Positions 36,192 through 44,842 of a stretch of DNA of 45,064 bases are shown in pieces. The notes beneath the pieces were generated by a model. The model did no database searches. It was not told where the DNA came from and saw only the letters and a list, made by a program, of their open reading frames with translations. Within the stretch, counting starts at the first letter, position 1. Each line of letters starts with the position of its first letter. This stretch comes from Terriglobia bacterium (GTDB lineage: Bacteria; Acidobacteriota; Terriglobia; Acidiferrales; UBA7541), in the NCBI GenBank assembly GCA_020073585.1, contig JAIQEV010000029.1:1-45064 (forward strand), given 5' to 3'. A program made the position numbers and the translations under genes.

Positions 36192-37769
36192 ATGCCGCCG
36201 GTGCTCTCTTCTCCCGGACGCGCGCAAGGAGGCACTCCCGGCTGGCTGCCTTCTGCGTTGCCGCTGACGCGCTGGGTCCTCGCGCTGGCCGCCTTCGCCA
36301 CGCTCCTGCATCTCGCCTTCAGCGGCCGCTACGGCTACTTCCGCGACGAACTCTACTACGCCGCTTGCGGCGAGCATCTCGCTTGGGGCTATCTCGACCA
36401 CGCCCCCCTGGCCCCCGCCGTGGCCTGGTTCAGCCGCCGCCTTCTCGGCGATTCGCTCTTTGCCCTGCGCTTCTTCCCGGCGCTCTCTGCCGCGGCCAAG
36501 GTGTGCCTCGCCGGCTGGATGGCCCGCGAGATGGGCGGCGCGCGCTTCGCCCAGTTCCTCGCCGCGCTCGCCGTGCTTCTCGCTCCCATCTACCTCACCT
36601 TCGACAATTTCCTCTCCATGAACGCCTTCGAGCCGGTCTTGTGGATGGCCTGCGCGGCCGTCTTTCTTCGCATCCGCAATGGCGGCAGCGCCAAGTTGTG
36701 GCTCCTCTTCGGGGCCGTTGCCGGCCTCGGCCTGCTCAACAAGCATTCCATGCTCTTCTTCGGCTCCGGCCTCTGCGCGGGCCTCCTGCTCACCTCCGCG
36801 CGCCGCGCCTTCACCGCAAGATGGATCTGGCTCGGCGCCACACTCGCGTTGCTTATCTTCCTGCCGAACCTTCTCTGGGAAATCCGCAACGGCTTCCCGA
36901 CCATCTCCCTCCTCCATGCCGTGATCGGCACGAAGTACACCCTCGTCGCACCCTGGACCTTCATCGCCCAGCAGGCTCTCCTGACGCATCCTCTCGCGGC
37001 GCCCCTGTGGCTCTCCGGGCTCTGGTTTCTGCTGGGGGATTCCGCCGAACGAAAATACGCAGCGCTCGGGTGGGCCTATCTTGTTGTTCTGGCCGAGATG
37101 ATTTTCTTGCACGGAAAAATCTACTATCTCGCGCCAGCCTACCCCATGCTCCTCGCCGCCGGCGCCGTCTGGGTGGAGTCGCGCCTTCTGCCGCGCACCG
37201 GAGCCTGGCTCAAGCCCGCCATCGTCGCCCCGCTGCTTCTCGGCGGTTTCATCGCCGCGCCGCTGGCCATGCCCATTCTGCCGGTCGCTGCCGCCATTAA
37301 ATACTGCCGCTTCTGGGACGTCGAGGCCGTGCGCGTGGAAAACGTGCCCTTGAGCGAGTTGCCGCAACTCTTCGGCGACATGTTTGGCTGGCCGGAGCAG
37401 GTCGAGGCCATGGCGCGCGTATACGGCTCGCTGTCGCCCGACGAGCGCGCCAAGGCCGCCCTGCTCGCCTATAACTACGGTGAAGCCGGCGCCATCGATT
37501 ACTTCGGCCCGCGCTACGGCCTGCCCAAGGCGATCAGCGGCCACAACCAGTACGGCCTGTGGGGCCCGCGCGCCTACACCGGCGAGGTCGTTGTCGCCAT
37601 CGGCTACACCGCGGAAGAGTTGCAGCCCTACTTCGGCGATATCCGCCTTGCCGCGCGCATCTCGCCCCGCTACGCCATCCCCGAAGAGAGCAACCTGCCC
37701 ATCTACCTCTGCCGCCAGCCCCGGAAACCCCTCGCCGCGATGTGGCCCAGCCTCCGCTGGCTCGGCTGA
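36192..37769 (+). CDS. Glycosyltransferase family 39 (ArnT/PMT-like) membrane protein
   Basis: 525 residues from ATG 36192; a TTG at 36174 with GAGGG before it is an alternative. About ten hydrophobic helices fill residues 25-370, followed by a soluble C-terminal domain of about 150 residues. The first loop holds the acidic catalytic motif RDELYYAACGEHLAWGYLDH, which in GT-C enzymes such as ArnT and PMT binds polyprenyl-phosphate sugar donors and the divalent metal. Similar proteins add mannose or modified arabinose to proteins or lipid A, but the acceptor here is unknown. The C-terminal domain (NYGEAGAIDYFG, ISGHNQYGLWGPR) is common in uncharacterised bacterial members. It follows the cyclophilin gene by 86 bases. 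Confidence 0.88.
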   Translation: MPPVLSSPGRAQGGTPGWLPSALPLTRWVLALAAFATLLHLAFSGRYGYFRDELYYAACGEHLAWGYLDHAPLAPAVAWFSRRLLGDSLFALRFFPALSAAAKVCLAGWMAREMGGARFAQFLAALAVLLAPIYLTFDNFLSMNAFEPVLWMACAAVFLRIRNGGSAKLWLLFGAVAGLGLLNKHSMLFFGSGLCAGLLLTSARRAFTARWIWLGATLALLIFLPNLLWEIRNGFPTISLLHAVIGTKYTLVAPWTFIAQQALLTHPLAAPLWLSGLWFLLGDSAERKYAALGWAYLVVLAEMIFLHGKIYYLAPAYPMLLAAGAVWVESRLLPRTGAWLKPAIVAPLLLGGFIAAPLAMPILPVAAAIKYCRFWDVEAVRVENVPLSELPQLFGDMFGWPEQVEAMARVYGSLSPDERAKAALLAYNYGEAGAIDYFGPRYGLPKAISGHNQYGLWGPRAYTGEVVVAIGYTAEELQPYFGDIRLAARISPRYAIPEESNLPIYLCRQPRKPLAAMWPSLRWLG

Positions 37770-37775
37770 AAACAG

Positions 37776-37812
37776 TTCAACCGTTGAACTGGTGATCAGC
37801 TCAACGGTTGAA
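37776..37812. repeat. Paired near-palindromes TCAAC(C/G)GTTGA
   Basis: TTCAACCGTTGA (37776-37787) is the exact complement of TCAACGGTTGAA (37801-37812). Each arm is itself a near-perfect palindrome, and the 13-base centre also has CTG/CAG complementarity. It sits between convergent GT39 and mdh genes. No T-run is present. A terminator hairpin or a two-site operator are both possible. Confidence 0.55.
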
Positions 37813-37840
37813 GGGAAAACCGCGCGGATTGTTCGGCTGC

Positions 37841-38779
37841 CTAGATCCCCAGGACGCTCACCAGCTCCCGCACCGACGCCGAGGACTTCTGCAGCGCCGC
37901 ATTTTCCTCCGCCGTCAGCTTGATCTGGATGATCTCCTCCACACCCTTCGCGCCGAGCTTTACCGGCACGCCCACGAACAGTCCGTTGATCCCGTACTCC
38001 CCGGTCAGATACGCCGCGCAGGGCAGAATTTTCTTCTTGTCCTTCAGAATCGCTTCGACCATCTCAACCGCCGCGGCCGACGGCGCGTAGTACGCCGAGC
38101 CGGTCTTCAGCAGGTTCACGATCTCCGCGCCGCCCTTGCGTGTGCGGTCCACGATCGCGTCTATGCGTTCCTTGGGCAGCAGGTCGGGCAGGGGAATGCC
38201 CGCCACGGTCGAATAGCGCGGCAGCGGCACCATGTCGTCGCCGTGCCCGCCCAGCACGAACGAGTGCACGTTCTCCACACTCACGTTGCACTCCATGGCC
38301 ACGAACGCGCTCATGCGCGCCGAGTCCAGCACCCCGGCCATCCCGATCACCCGCTGCTTCGGGAAGCCGCTGACCTTGAACGCCGCCTGCGCCATGGCGT
38401 CCAGCGGGTTGGTGACGATGATGATGATGCACTCCGGCGAATGCCGCACGATCTGCTCCACCACGGCCTTCACCACGTTGTAGTTGGCCTTCAGCAGGTC
38501 GTCCCGGCTCATCCCCGGCTTGCGCGGGAAGCCTGCGGTGATCACCACGATGTCGCTGCCCGCGGTGGCGCTGTAATCCCCAGTGTTCGTCGAAATCCCC
38601 GCGGCCCGCGAATCGGTCCGCGTGATCGGCCCGGACTCGCACATGTCCAGCGCCTTCCCGGCCGGCACGCCCTCCAGGATGTCCGTAATCACCACGTCGG
38701 CCAGCTCCATGTCCACGATGCGCTGCGCCGTCGTCGAGCCCACAAACCCTGAACCCACTACCGTCACTTTCTTACGCAT
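37841..38779 (-). CDS. mdh: Malate dehydrogenase (LDH-like type)
   Basis: 312 residues from ATG 38779 with AGGAGA eight bases upstream. It interconverts malate and oxaloacetate with NAD. Rossmann motif [13 protein letters not shown] at the N-terminus, substrate arginines in [14 protein letters not shown] (MDH-like rather than LDH-like Gln), VTNPLDAMA, and the catalytic His in [11 protein letters not shown]. The length matches tetrameric bacterial LDH-like MDH. It is 90 bases downstream of icd on the same strand, so the two TCA genes probably form one operon. Confidence 0.95.
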   Translation of the reverse strand: MRKKVTVVGSGFVGSTTAQRIVDMELADVVITDILEGVPAGKALDMCESGPITRTDSRAAGISTNTGDYSATAGSDIVVITAGFPRKPGMSRDDLLKANYNVVKAVVEQIVRHSPECIIIIVTNPLDAMAQAAFKVSGFPKQRVIGMAGVLDSARMSAFVAMECNVSVENVHSFVLGGHGDDMVPLPRYSTVAGIPLPDLLPKERIDAIVDRTRKGGAEIVNLLKTGSAYYAPSAAAVEMVEAILKDKKKILPCAAYLTGEYGINGLFVGVPVKLGAKGVEEIIQIKLTAEENAALQKSSASVRELVSVLGI

Positions 38780-38869
38780 GAATGTTCTCCTGTCAGATGG
38801 AAAACCGAATTCCGCCTTTCGATTTTCGAGTTTCGAATGTTGGACCATGCCGCGCGTTACCGCGGCCAG

Positions 38870-40270
38870 CTACATATTCTCGATGATGGCCGAGGCGAAC
38901 GCCGACGTCCCGAGCTTCGTCGCCCCGCTCATCAGCCGCTCCAGGTCGTACGTCACGCGCTTCTGCTGGATGGTCTTGGCGATTCCGTTTTCGATCAGCT
39001 TCGCCGCTTCCTTCCAGCCCAGGAACTCGAACATCATCCCCCCGCTCAGCATCACCGAGCTGGGGTTGATGACGTCCTTGTCCGCGTATTTCGGCGCCGT
39101 CCCGTGCGTCGCTTCGAACACCCCGTAGCCGTCGCCGATGTTCGCTCCCGGGGCCATCCCCAGCCCGCCCACCTGCGCCGCGCAGGCATCCGACAGATAG
39201 TCCCCGTTCAGGTTCGACGTGGCCAGCACGCTGTACTCATCCGCGCGCAGCAGCACCTGCTGGAACACCGAATCCGCGATGCGGTCGTTGATCATCAGCT
39301 TCTTCTTCCACTGCCCCTTGCCGTGCGTCGCCCCGATCGCGGCCAGCGTCCTCTTCACTTCCTCGTAGATGCCTTTCTTGAACGTCTCCGTGGCCTGTTC
39401 CAGTCCCGGCTCGACCATCGCCGCATTTTGCTCCACCGTCAGTTGCGGGTTCTTGTCCAGGTTGTCCAGAATCCAGCTCTCGCGCTCCGTCACCGTCTGC
39501 GCCCGGAACTCTTCCCGCGCCAGGTCGTAGCCCCAGTCGCGGAACGCCCCCTCCGTGAATTTCTGGATGTTGCCCTTGTGCACCAGCGTCACGCTCTTGC
39601 GGTTGTTGGCCAGCGCGTACTTGATCGCCCGCCGCACCAGCCGCTTCGTTCCCGTCGGCGAGATCGGCTTGATGCCCACCCCGGAATCCCAGCGGATCTG
39701 CTTCTTGGCGTCCTTCAGCATCTCGTTGTTCAGGAATTCCAGCACCTTCTTCGCTTCCGGCGTGCCGGATTTCCACTCGATCCCCATGTACACGTCCTCG
39801 GTATTCTCCCGGAAGATGAACACGTCCATCTTCTCCGGATGCTTCACCGGCGACGGCACCCCCTCGAAATAGCGCACGGGCCGCTCGCAGGAATACAGGT
39901 CCAGGAGTTGCCGCAGCGCCACGTTCAGCGAGCGGATGCCCCCGCCCACCGGTGTGGTCAGCGGGCCTTTCAGCGCGATCCGGAAATCGCGGATCGCTTC
40001 CACCGTCTCGTCCGGCAGCCACTGCTGGAACTGGTTGAAGGCCTTCTCCCCGGCGAACACTTCGAACCACGCCACGCGCCGCTTGCCCCCGTAAGCCTTG
40101 GCCACCGCCGCGTCAAACACCCGCCGCGACGCTTTCCAGATGTCTCGCCCCGTGCCGTCTCCCTCGATGTAGGGAATGATCGGCGTGTCGGGCACTTGCA
40201 GTTGGTCCCCGCTGTATCCGATTGCTTTGCCGTCGGCGGGAACCGCCTGGCCGTTGTAAGACGATTTCAT
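38870..40270 (-). CDS. icd: NADP-dependent isocitrate dehydrogenase
   Basis: 466 residues from ATG 40270; the frame extends to 40411 but the conserved region starts with this Met. It decarboxylates isocitrate to 2-oxoglutarate. The sequence follows E. coli Icd closely: [29 protein letters not shown] (containing the Ser that AceK phosphorylates in E. coli), [27 protein letters not shown] and the cofactor block near [17 protein letters not shown]. It is longer than E. coli Icd (416 residues) through an insertion around [18 protein letters not shown] and after LERLMSG. It is followed by mdh. Confidence 0.95.
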   Translation of the reverse strand: MKSSYNGQAVPADGKAIGYSGDQLQVPDTPIIPYIEGDGTGRDIWKASRRVFDAAVAKAYGGKRRVAWFEVFAGEKAFNQFQQWLPDETVEAIRDFRIALKGPLTTPVGGGIRSLNVALRQLLDLYSCERPVRYFEGVPSPVKHPEKMDVFIFRENTEDVYMGIEWKSGTPEAKKVLEFLNNEMLKDAKKQIRWDSGVGIKPISPTGTKRLVRRAIKYALANNRKSVTLVHKGNIQKFTEGAFRDWGYDLAREEFRAQTVTERESWILDNLDKNPQLTVEQNAAMVEPGLEQATETFKKGIYEEVKRTLAAIGATHGKGQWKKKLMINDRIADSVFQQVLLRADEYSVLATSNLNGDYLSDACAAQVGGLGMAPGANIGDGYGVFEATHGTAPKYADKDVINPSSVMLSGGMMFEFLGWKEAAKLIENGIAKTIQQKRVTYDLERLMSGATKLGTSAFASAIIENM

Positions 40271-40465
40271 GGATGGCCCCTCTTGCAGATTTGGAAGATG
40301 ACGTGCCCCGCGCAGCGCCAAACAGACGTTTGTAGCAGCCCCGCGCGAAACAGCTAAGTTACCACATCGGGCGAGCGGAAGAGAAATTCGAACTGCGGGG
40401 AACTCGTCCAATAAAACACGAAGGCAGGAAAAACTCCGGCAAAACGCGCATCCGCCGCGAACTTC

Positions 40466-41623
40466 TTACCGCGCGGCCGCCAGAAGATACACAGTCAGAC
40501 TGCCCTTGCCCGGCGCCACCACCGCCAGAAAGCGCCCGTCCGGCGAGATCTGAAAATCGTGGATCGCCAGCCCGTGGAAAATCGGTGTCAGCGCCGGTTG
40601 CACCACCCCTCCATCCGGCTCCTGCTTCTTCGTGCTTTCCTCCGCGAGCGGCGGCACTTCGACCCACACCAGTTCGCCCGCTTTCCTCTCCGGTGCGCGC
40701 TTCAGCAGGATGCGCTTTTCGTCCGGAGCCCACTGGAACGCGCCGTAGCCCACGCGCAGCCGCGCGATGCGGCTGGGCGCCGTGAGGTCGCGAATCTCCA
40801 GCACCTCCTGATCGAGGTAATACGCCGCCTTCGTCCCGCTCGGGGAAACCTCCAGGCCCCCGGCGTAACCATCCAGCGTGGCCAGTTCCGTATCCGCTTC
40901 CTTCACCAGGTCCAGCCGCTGCATGCGCGGCGGCCCGCTCAGCGAGCGGTCGCGCTCGATGACGATTCCCGTGCCGGTCTTCGCCATCCAGTCCGCGTCC
41001 ACGAACGTCCGCCCGGCAAACAGCGGTCCGCCGCGCCCGGCCTCCGGGCGCATTATCTGGATGGAAGAAAGCAGGTGCGGCTTTACCGCCTCCGCCAGAT
41101 AGACCACCGTGGCTCCGTCGGCGATCCACGCGGCGTTGTAGCCGTCGGGGATCACGCTGTCCCCGTCGCGGATGCGGATCTCTTTGCCCGCATCATCGAG
41201 CAGCAGCGCCTGCATCTGGTCCCGCGTGTTGCTCTCGCTGTCCACCACCGCCGTCGTGAACAGCTCGGCCACCATGCGCCGCCCGTCCCCCGACCACCGG
41301 AACTTGTTCACCGTGTAGCTGAACGGCGCGCTCCCGCGCACGAATTTCTCTCCCTGCACCACCCGCCGCCGCTTGCCGTCCGTCCCCGCGATCCAGATGT
41401 CGTCCCGCTGCAGGTCATACTTCTTGGTCTTGAACAGCCGCCGCACTGCATAGACGATCCGCCCGTCCGGCGCGTAGGCGAACGCCGTGATCTCCTCGTC
41501 GATCGTCTGCACCGGCGCTTCCTGCGCCCGCGCCCGCGGCAGGGAACTGCCCCACGCCAGCAGCACGAGCACCGCGAGCCGCACCAGCCGCCGAAATCGC
41601 CCTTCCCAGGACCCGCCGCTCAC
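40466..41623 (-). CDS. Exported beta-propeller (WD40/TolB-like) protein
   Basis: 385 residues from GTG 41623; the longer frame upstream runs through rarA and is a shadow. A signal peptide ends near ARAQEAP. The rest is a series of beta-propeller blades: FAYAPDGRIVYAVRR, KFRWSGDGRRMVAELF, AAWIADGATVVYLAE, LEVSPSGTKAAYYLD, FQWAPDEKRILLKRA and FQISPDGRFLAVVAP. These repeat the xPDGxx pattern of WD40-like/TolB/dipeptidyl-peptidase-type propellers. No hydrolase domain follows. The GTG start overlaps the rarA stop as GTGA, so it is translationally coupled, though functional links to rarA are unclear. Function unknown. Confidence 0.82.
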   Translation of the reverse strand: MSGGSWEGRFRRLVRLAVLVLLAWGSSLPRARAQEAPVQTIDEEITAFAYAPDGRIVYAVRRLFKTKKYDLQRDDIWIAGTDGKRRRVVQGEKFVRGSAPFSYTVNKFRWSGDGRRMVAELFTTAVVDSESNTRDQMQALLLDDAGKEIRIRDGDSVIPDGYNAAWIADGATVVYLAEAVKPHLLSSIQIMRPEAGRGGPLFAGRTFVDADWMAKTGTGIVIERDRSLSGPPRMQRLDLVKEADTELATLDGYAGGLEVSPSGTKAAYYLDQEVLEIRDLTAPSRIARLRVGYGAFQWAPDEKRILLKRAPERKAGELVWVEVPPLAEESTKKQEPDGGVVQPALTPIFHGLAIHDFQISPDGRFLAVVAPGKGSLTVYLLAAAR

Positions 41624-42969
41624 GAATTCGCCTTCCCCCGTGCGCGGATTTTGCCGATCTCCTCCAGCCGTGCCCGCAGCCGCTGCTCGAATCCCTGGTC
41701 CGTCGGCTGGTAGTAGCGGTGCCCCCGCAGATTCTCCGGCAAACAGGTCATGTCCGTGACCTTCTCCTCGAAATTGTGCGCGTACTTGTAGCCCGCGCCG
41801 TAGCCTAGGTTCTTCATCAGCCCCGTTGGGGCATTGCGCAGGTGCAGCGGCACGGGCTCGGCCTCCGTCTCGCGCACATCCTCCAGCACCTTCCCGTAGC
41901 CCGCGTACAGCGCGTTGGACTTCGGCGCTAGCGACAGATACACCGCCGCCTGCGCTAGCGCCAGATGCCCCTCCGGGGCCCCCAAAAAATCGAACGCCTC
42001 CTTCGCCGCCAGCGTCACCGCCAGCGCTCCCGGTTCGGCCAGCCCGATGTCTTCGCTGGCCATGCGCACCATGCGCCGCGCCAAAAACAGCGGATCCTCC
42101 CCGGATTCGATCATCCGCGCCAGCCAGTACAGCGCCGCGTCCGGATCCGAGTTGCGCACGGACTTGTGCAGCGCCGAAATCAGGTTGTAGTGCTCCTCGC
42201 CGCTCTTGTCGTAGCGCAGCAGTTTGCGCTGCAGCACGTCCTCCAGCAGCTCCTTCGTCAGCACCCGCCGCCCCGCGGCATCCGCTCGCGCGCCGCGCAC
42301 CGCCAGCTCCAGCGTGTTGTAGCCGGCGCGCGCGTCCCCGTTGGCGAACGACGCGATGCGCATCAGCACCTCGTCGCTGGCCTCGGCATTTTCCTTGCCC
42401 AGCCCGTGCTCCGTGTCCGCCAGCGCCCGCCGCAGCAGCTCCGCGATCTGCGGCGCCGTCAGCGGCTCCAGCACGTACACCTTGGTCCGCGAAAGCAGCG
42501 GTGCGATCACCTCGAACGACGGGTTCTCGGTCGTCGCCCCGATAAACAGAATGTGCCCCGCCTCCACGTGCGGCAGAAACGCGTCCTGCTGCGCCTTGTT
42601 GAAGCGGTGCACCTCGTCCACGAAGACGATCGTGCGGTGCCCGGAGCGCGCCTGGCGCTCCGCCACCGCCATCACTTCTTTGATCTCCTTGATCCCCGCC
42701 AGCACCGCGCTGAACGGCACAAACTCCGCCCGCGTCAGCCGCGCGATCAGCCGCGCCAGCGTCGTCTTCCCGCACCCCGGCGGCCCCCACAGGATCATGG
42801 ACCCCAGGTCGTCGTTCTCGATCTGCACGCGCAGCGGCTTGCCCGGCCCCAGCAGCTTTTCCTGGCCCAGAAATTCGTCCAGCGTGCGCGGGCGCATGCG
42901 CTCCGCCAGCGGTTGCAGCGCCGCGGGCGTTTCCGTTCCGCCATCCGGCAATTTCGAAAACAGGCTCAC
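41620..42969 (-). CDS. rarA: Replication-associated recombination protein A (AAA+ ATPase)
   Basis: 449 residues. A AAA+ clamp-loader-like ATPase that acts at stalled or damaged replication forks (MgsA/RarA, related to eukaryotic WRNIP1). Walker A is GPPGCGKTTLARL, Walker B FVDEVHRFNKAQQDAF, sensor region GATTENPSFEV, and the long C-terminal oligomerisation domain contains VRNSDPDAALYWLARM and SLAPKSNALYAGYG. Length is full. It begins 9 bases after the trmH-family gene ends and overlaps the propeller gene at its end, so the three genes form one operon. Confidence 0.95.
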   Translation of the reverse strand: MSLFSKLPDGGTETPAALQPLAERMRPRTLDEFLGQEKLLGPGKPLRVQIENDDLGSMILWGPPGCGKTTLARLIARLTRAEFVPFSAVLAGIKEIKEVMAVAERQARSGHRTIVFVDEVHRFNKAQQDAFLPHVEAGHILFIGATTENPSFEVIAPLLSRTKVYVLEPLTAPQIAELLRRALADTEHGLGKENAEASDEVLMRIASFANGDARAGYNTLELAVRGARADAAGRRVLTKELLEDVLQRKLLRYDKSGEEHYNLISALHKSVRNSDPDAALYWLARMIESGEDPLFLARRMVRMASEDIGLAEPGALAVTLAAKEAFDFLGAPEGHLALAQAAVYLSLAPKSNALYAGYGKVLEDVRETEAEPVPLHLRNAPTGLMKNLGYGAGYKYAHNFEEKVTDMTCLPENLRGHRYYQPTDQGFEQRLRARLEEIGKIRARGKANS

Positions 42970-42978
42970 AGGGTCGTC

Positions 42979-43908
42979 TCACTCACGGGAAAGCAGTTTC
43001 CTCTGCCGCGCGGCTTCGTAGAACAACACCGCGGCCGCCGCCGCCGCGTTCAGCGATTCCACCGCGCTGGCCGTCGGGATGCTCACCCGCGCATCCGCGC
43101 TGCGCTCCACCTCTTCCGGCAGCCCCGCGCCTTCGTTGCCCACCAGCAACGCCACCGGCTCGCGCCAGTCCACTTCCCACGGCCGCAGCAGCTTGCCCTC
43201 GCCTCCGTGCTCCTCGCGCACGCTCGACGCCAGCGTGTGCACCCCCGCCAGCCGCAACTGCGTCAGCAGGATCGCCAGGGACATCCCCGCCAGAATCGGC
43301 AGGTGCAGCGCCGCTCCCGCCGAAGCTCGCAGCGCCTTCGGCGAATACGGATTCGCCGTCCCGCTCTGCCCGGAAGCGCAGGTGACCGCGCCCGTCGCGC
43401 CGAACGCCGCAGCCGTGCGCAAGATCGTCCCCACGTTGCCCGGGTCCTGCACCCCCACCAGCACCGCCAGCAGCGGCGCACCTGCGGCCTCGGCAAATTG
43501 CCCCGAAGGCTGCAGCAACTCCTCCAGCGTCGCCTTCCGCGGCTCCACCAGCGCGGCCACTCCCTGCGGGTGCTCCGTGTCGGCGATGCCTTCGAAGAGC
43601 CGGTCGGTCGTGCGCAGCACCGGGAAGGCCATCTCCGGCCGGTCCACGTACGGCGCCAGGCGCGCGCGGTGGCGCTCCCCGGATTCGCTGAACAGCACCG
43701 CCTCGATCCGGCAGCCCGAGCGCAGCGCCTCTTCCACCAGCCGCGCCCCTTCCACACCGGCGCAGCCCGACGCCGTGGCCACGCCCCCGCGCAGCGCCAG
43801 CCGGAACTCCTTCAGCCAGCGATTGTCCCGGCTGGTCAGCAGGGCAGCTTCGCCCGGCGTACGCCCGCGCGGCCGCGCGGGATTGGGTGGTGGGTTCGGC
43901 GGCGCCAT
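42979..43908 (-). CDS. TrmH/SpoU family RNA 2'-O-methyltransferase
   Basis: 309 residues from ATG 43908; the frame extends upstream but is not protein-like. It belongs to the SPOUT class that transfers a methyl from SAM to a ribose in rRNA or tRNA. An N-terminal substrate-binding domain (LTSRDNRWLKEFRLALRG) precedes the knotted domain with LVGVQDPGNVGTILRTAAAFG, LLVGNEGAGLP and IPTASAVESLNAAAAAAVLF, the three SPOUT motifs. The N-terminal MAPPNPPPNPARPRGR tail is Pro/Arg-rich. Close to RlmB/TsnR-type enzymes; the modified base is not known. First gene of the rarA operon. Confidence 0.9.
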   Translation of the reverse strand: MAPPNPPPNPARPRGRTPGEAALLTSRDNRWLKEFRLALRGGVATASGCAGVEGARLVEEALRSGCRIEAVLFSESGERHRARLAPYVDRPEMAFPVLRTTDRLFEGIADTEHPQGVAALVEPRKATLEELLQPSGQFAEAAGAPLLAVLVGVQDPGNVGTILRTAAAFGATGAVTCASGQSGTANPYSPKALRASAGAALHLPILAGMSLAILLTQLRLAGVHTLASSVREEHGGEGKLLRPWEVDWREPVALLVGNEGAGLPEEVERSADARVSIPTASAVESLNAAAAAAVLFYEAARQRKLLSRE

Positions 43909-43951
43909 GCAGCGAGCGTAACAAAGCCCGCCCCCCACGGCAAAGCCCAGT

Positions 43952-43994
43952 AGCACAGGCGGAACTTGTCCCGACTCGGTCGGGAGCCTGTGCT
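43952..43994. repeat. REP-like hairpin repeat, copy 1, within AGCACAGGC/GCCTGTGCT arms
   Basis: Outer arms AGCACAGGC (43952-43960) and GCCTGTGCT (43986-43994) are complementary. Inside is GGAACTTG and the hairpin TCCCGAC-TCG-GTCGGGA (43969-43985). The core 43958-43989 recurs at 44867-44897. Also AGCCTGTGCTCTTC (43985-43998) recurs as a direct repeat at 44044-44057. Confidence 0.8.
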
Positions 43995-44186
43995 CTTCGA
44001 TCTCCAACCCCACCCAGCCTTTCACCGCACTAGCCCAAACTTCAGCCTGTGCTCTTCTCTTGCCTGTGCCGCCAACCCCGCTCCCCGTTGCGTCCCCGCC
44101 GCGCCCTGTGATAGCGTCGCGCGCGGGATACGGCAGCGCAACTGCGTTGCAGGAATGCTCATACGTCAGCCCCGAAGGCCAATGAT

Positions 44187-44822
44187 TTGCCTGCAGAACT
44201 CTTGCGCATAAACGCGCAGGCTCCCGAACCGGAACTCCTGCGCTACGCCGCGGATTTCCTCACCCGCGGGTGTGTCATCGGCATTCCCACGGACACCCTC
44301 TACGGCCTTGCCGCCGATCCCTTCAACCTGGCCGCCGTGGATGAAATCTACCGCGTGAAAGGCCGCCCGGAAACCCGCGCCCTGCCCATCCTCATCAATT
44401 CCGTCGAGCAGGCTATGGTCCTCGCCCGCGCAACCCCGTCCAGCTTCATCCGCCTCGCCGAGGAGTTCTGGCCCGGCGCCCTGACCCTCATCGTGGAAGC
44501 CTCGCACCGCCTCCCGCTCAAGGTCACCGCCAACACCGGGCGCATCGCCCTGCGCTGGCCGCGCAGCGAAGTCGTCGTCCGCCTCATCGCGGAGTTCGAC
44601 GGCCCCATCACCGGCACCAGCGCCAACATCTCCGGCTTTCCCCCGTGTTCCAGCGCCGCCCAGGTCATGAAGCAGCTCGGCGAGCGCCTGCCCCTCATCC
44701 TCGACGCCGGCGATACCGGCGCGGCTCTCCCCTCCACCATCGTCGAGCTCCGCGGCGACTCCTGGAAAATCCTCCGCGAAGGCGCCATCCCCGTCGCCGA
44801 CATCCAGCGCGCCCTCAGCTAG
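44187..44822 (+). CDS. L-threonylcarbamoyladenylate synthase (Sua5/YrdC/YciO family)
   Basis: 211 residues from TTG 44187, with GAAGG about 10 bases upstream; no ATG lies near in frame. It makes threonylcarbamoyl-AMP from threonine, bicarbonate and ATP, the first step of t6A modification at position 37 of ANN-decoding tRNAs. Motifs: IPTDTLYGLAADP, YRVKGRPETRALPILI (KxR), FWPGALTLIVEA, and GPITGTSANISG (SxN). The protein has only the YrdC domain, without the Sua5 C-terminal extension. It stands alone between repeat copies. Confidence 0.9.
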   Translation: MPAELLRINAQAPEPELLRYAADFLTRGCVIGIPTDTLYGLAADPFNLAAVDEIYRVKGRPETRALPILINSVEQAMVLARATPSSFIRLAEEFWPGALTLIVEASHRLPLKVTANTGRIALRWPRSEVVVRLIAEFDGPITGTSANISGFPPCSSAAQVMKQLGERLPLILDAGDTGAALPSTIVELRGDSWKILREGAIPVADIQRALS

Positions 44823-44842
44823 TCTGCTGTTCCGGAAGTTTC

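Noticed and set aside
41624-42982. A possible rarA-region fusion to the propeller protein in the long minus-strand frame
   Set aside because: Upstream of 41623 this frame reads rarA out of frame and gives a low-complexity Gly/Ala/Arg sequence; the signal peptide begins right after the GTG overlapping the rarA stop.
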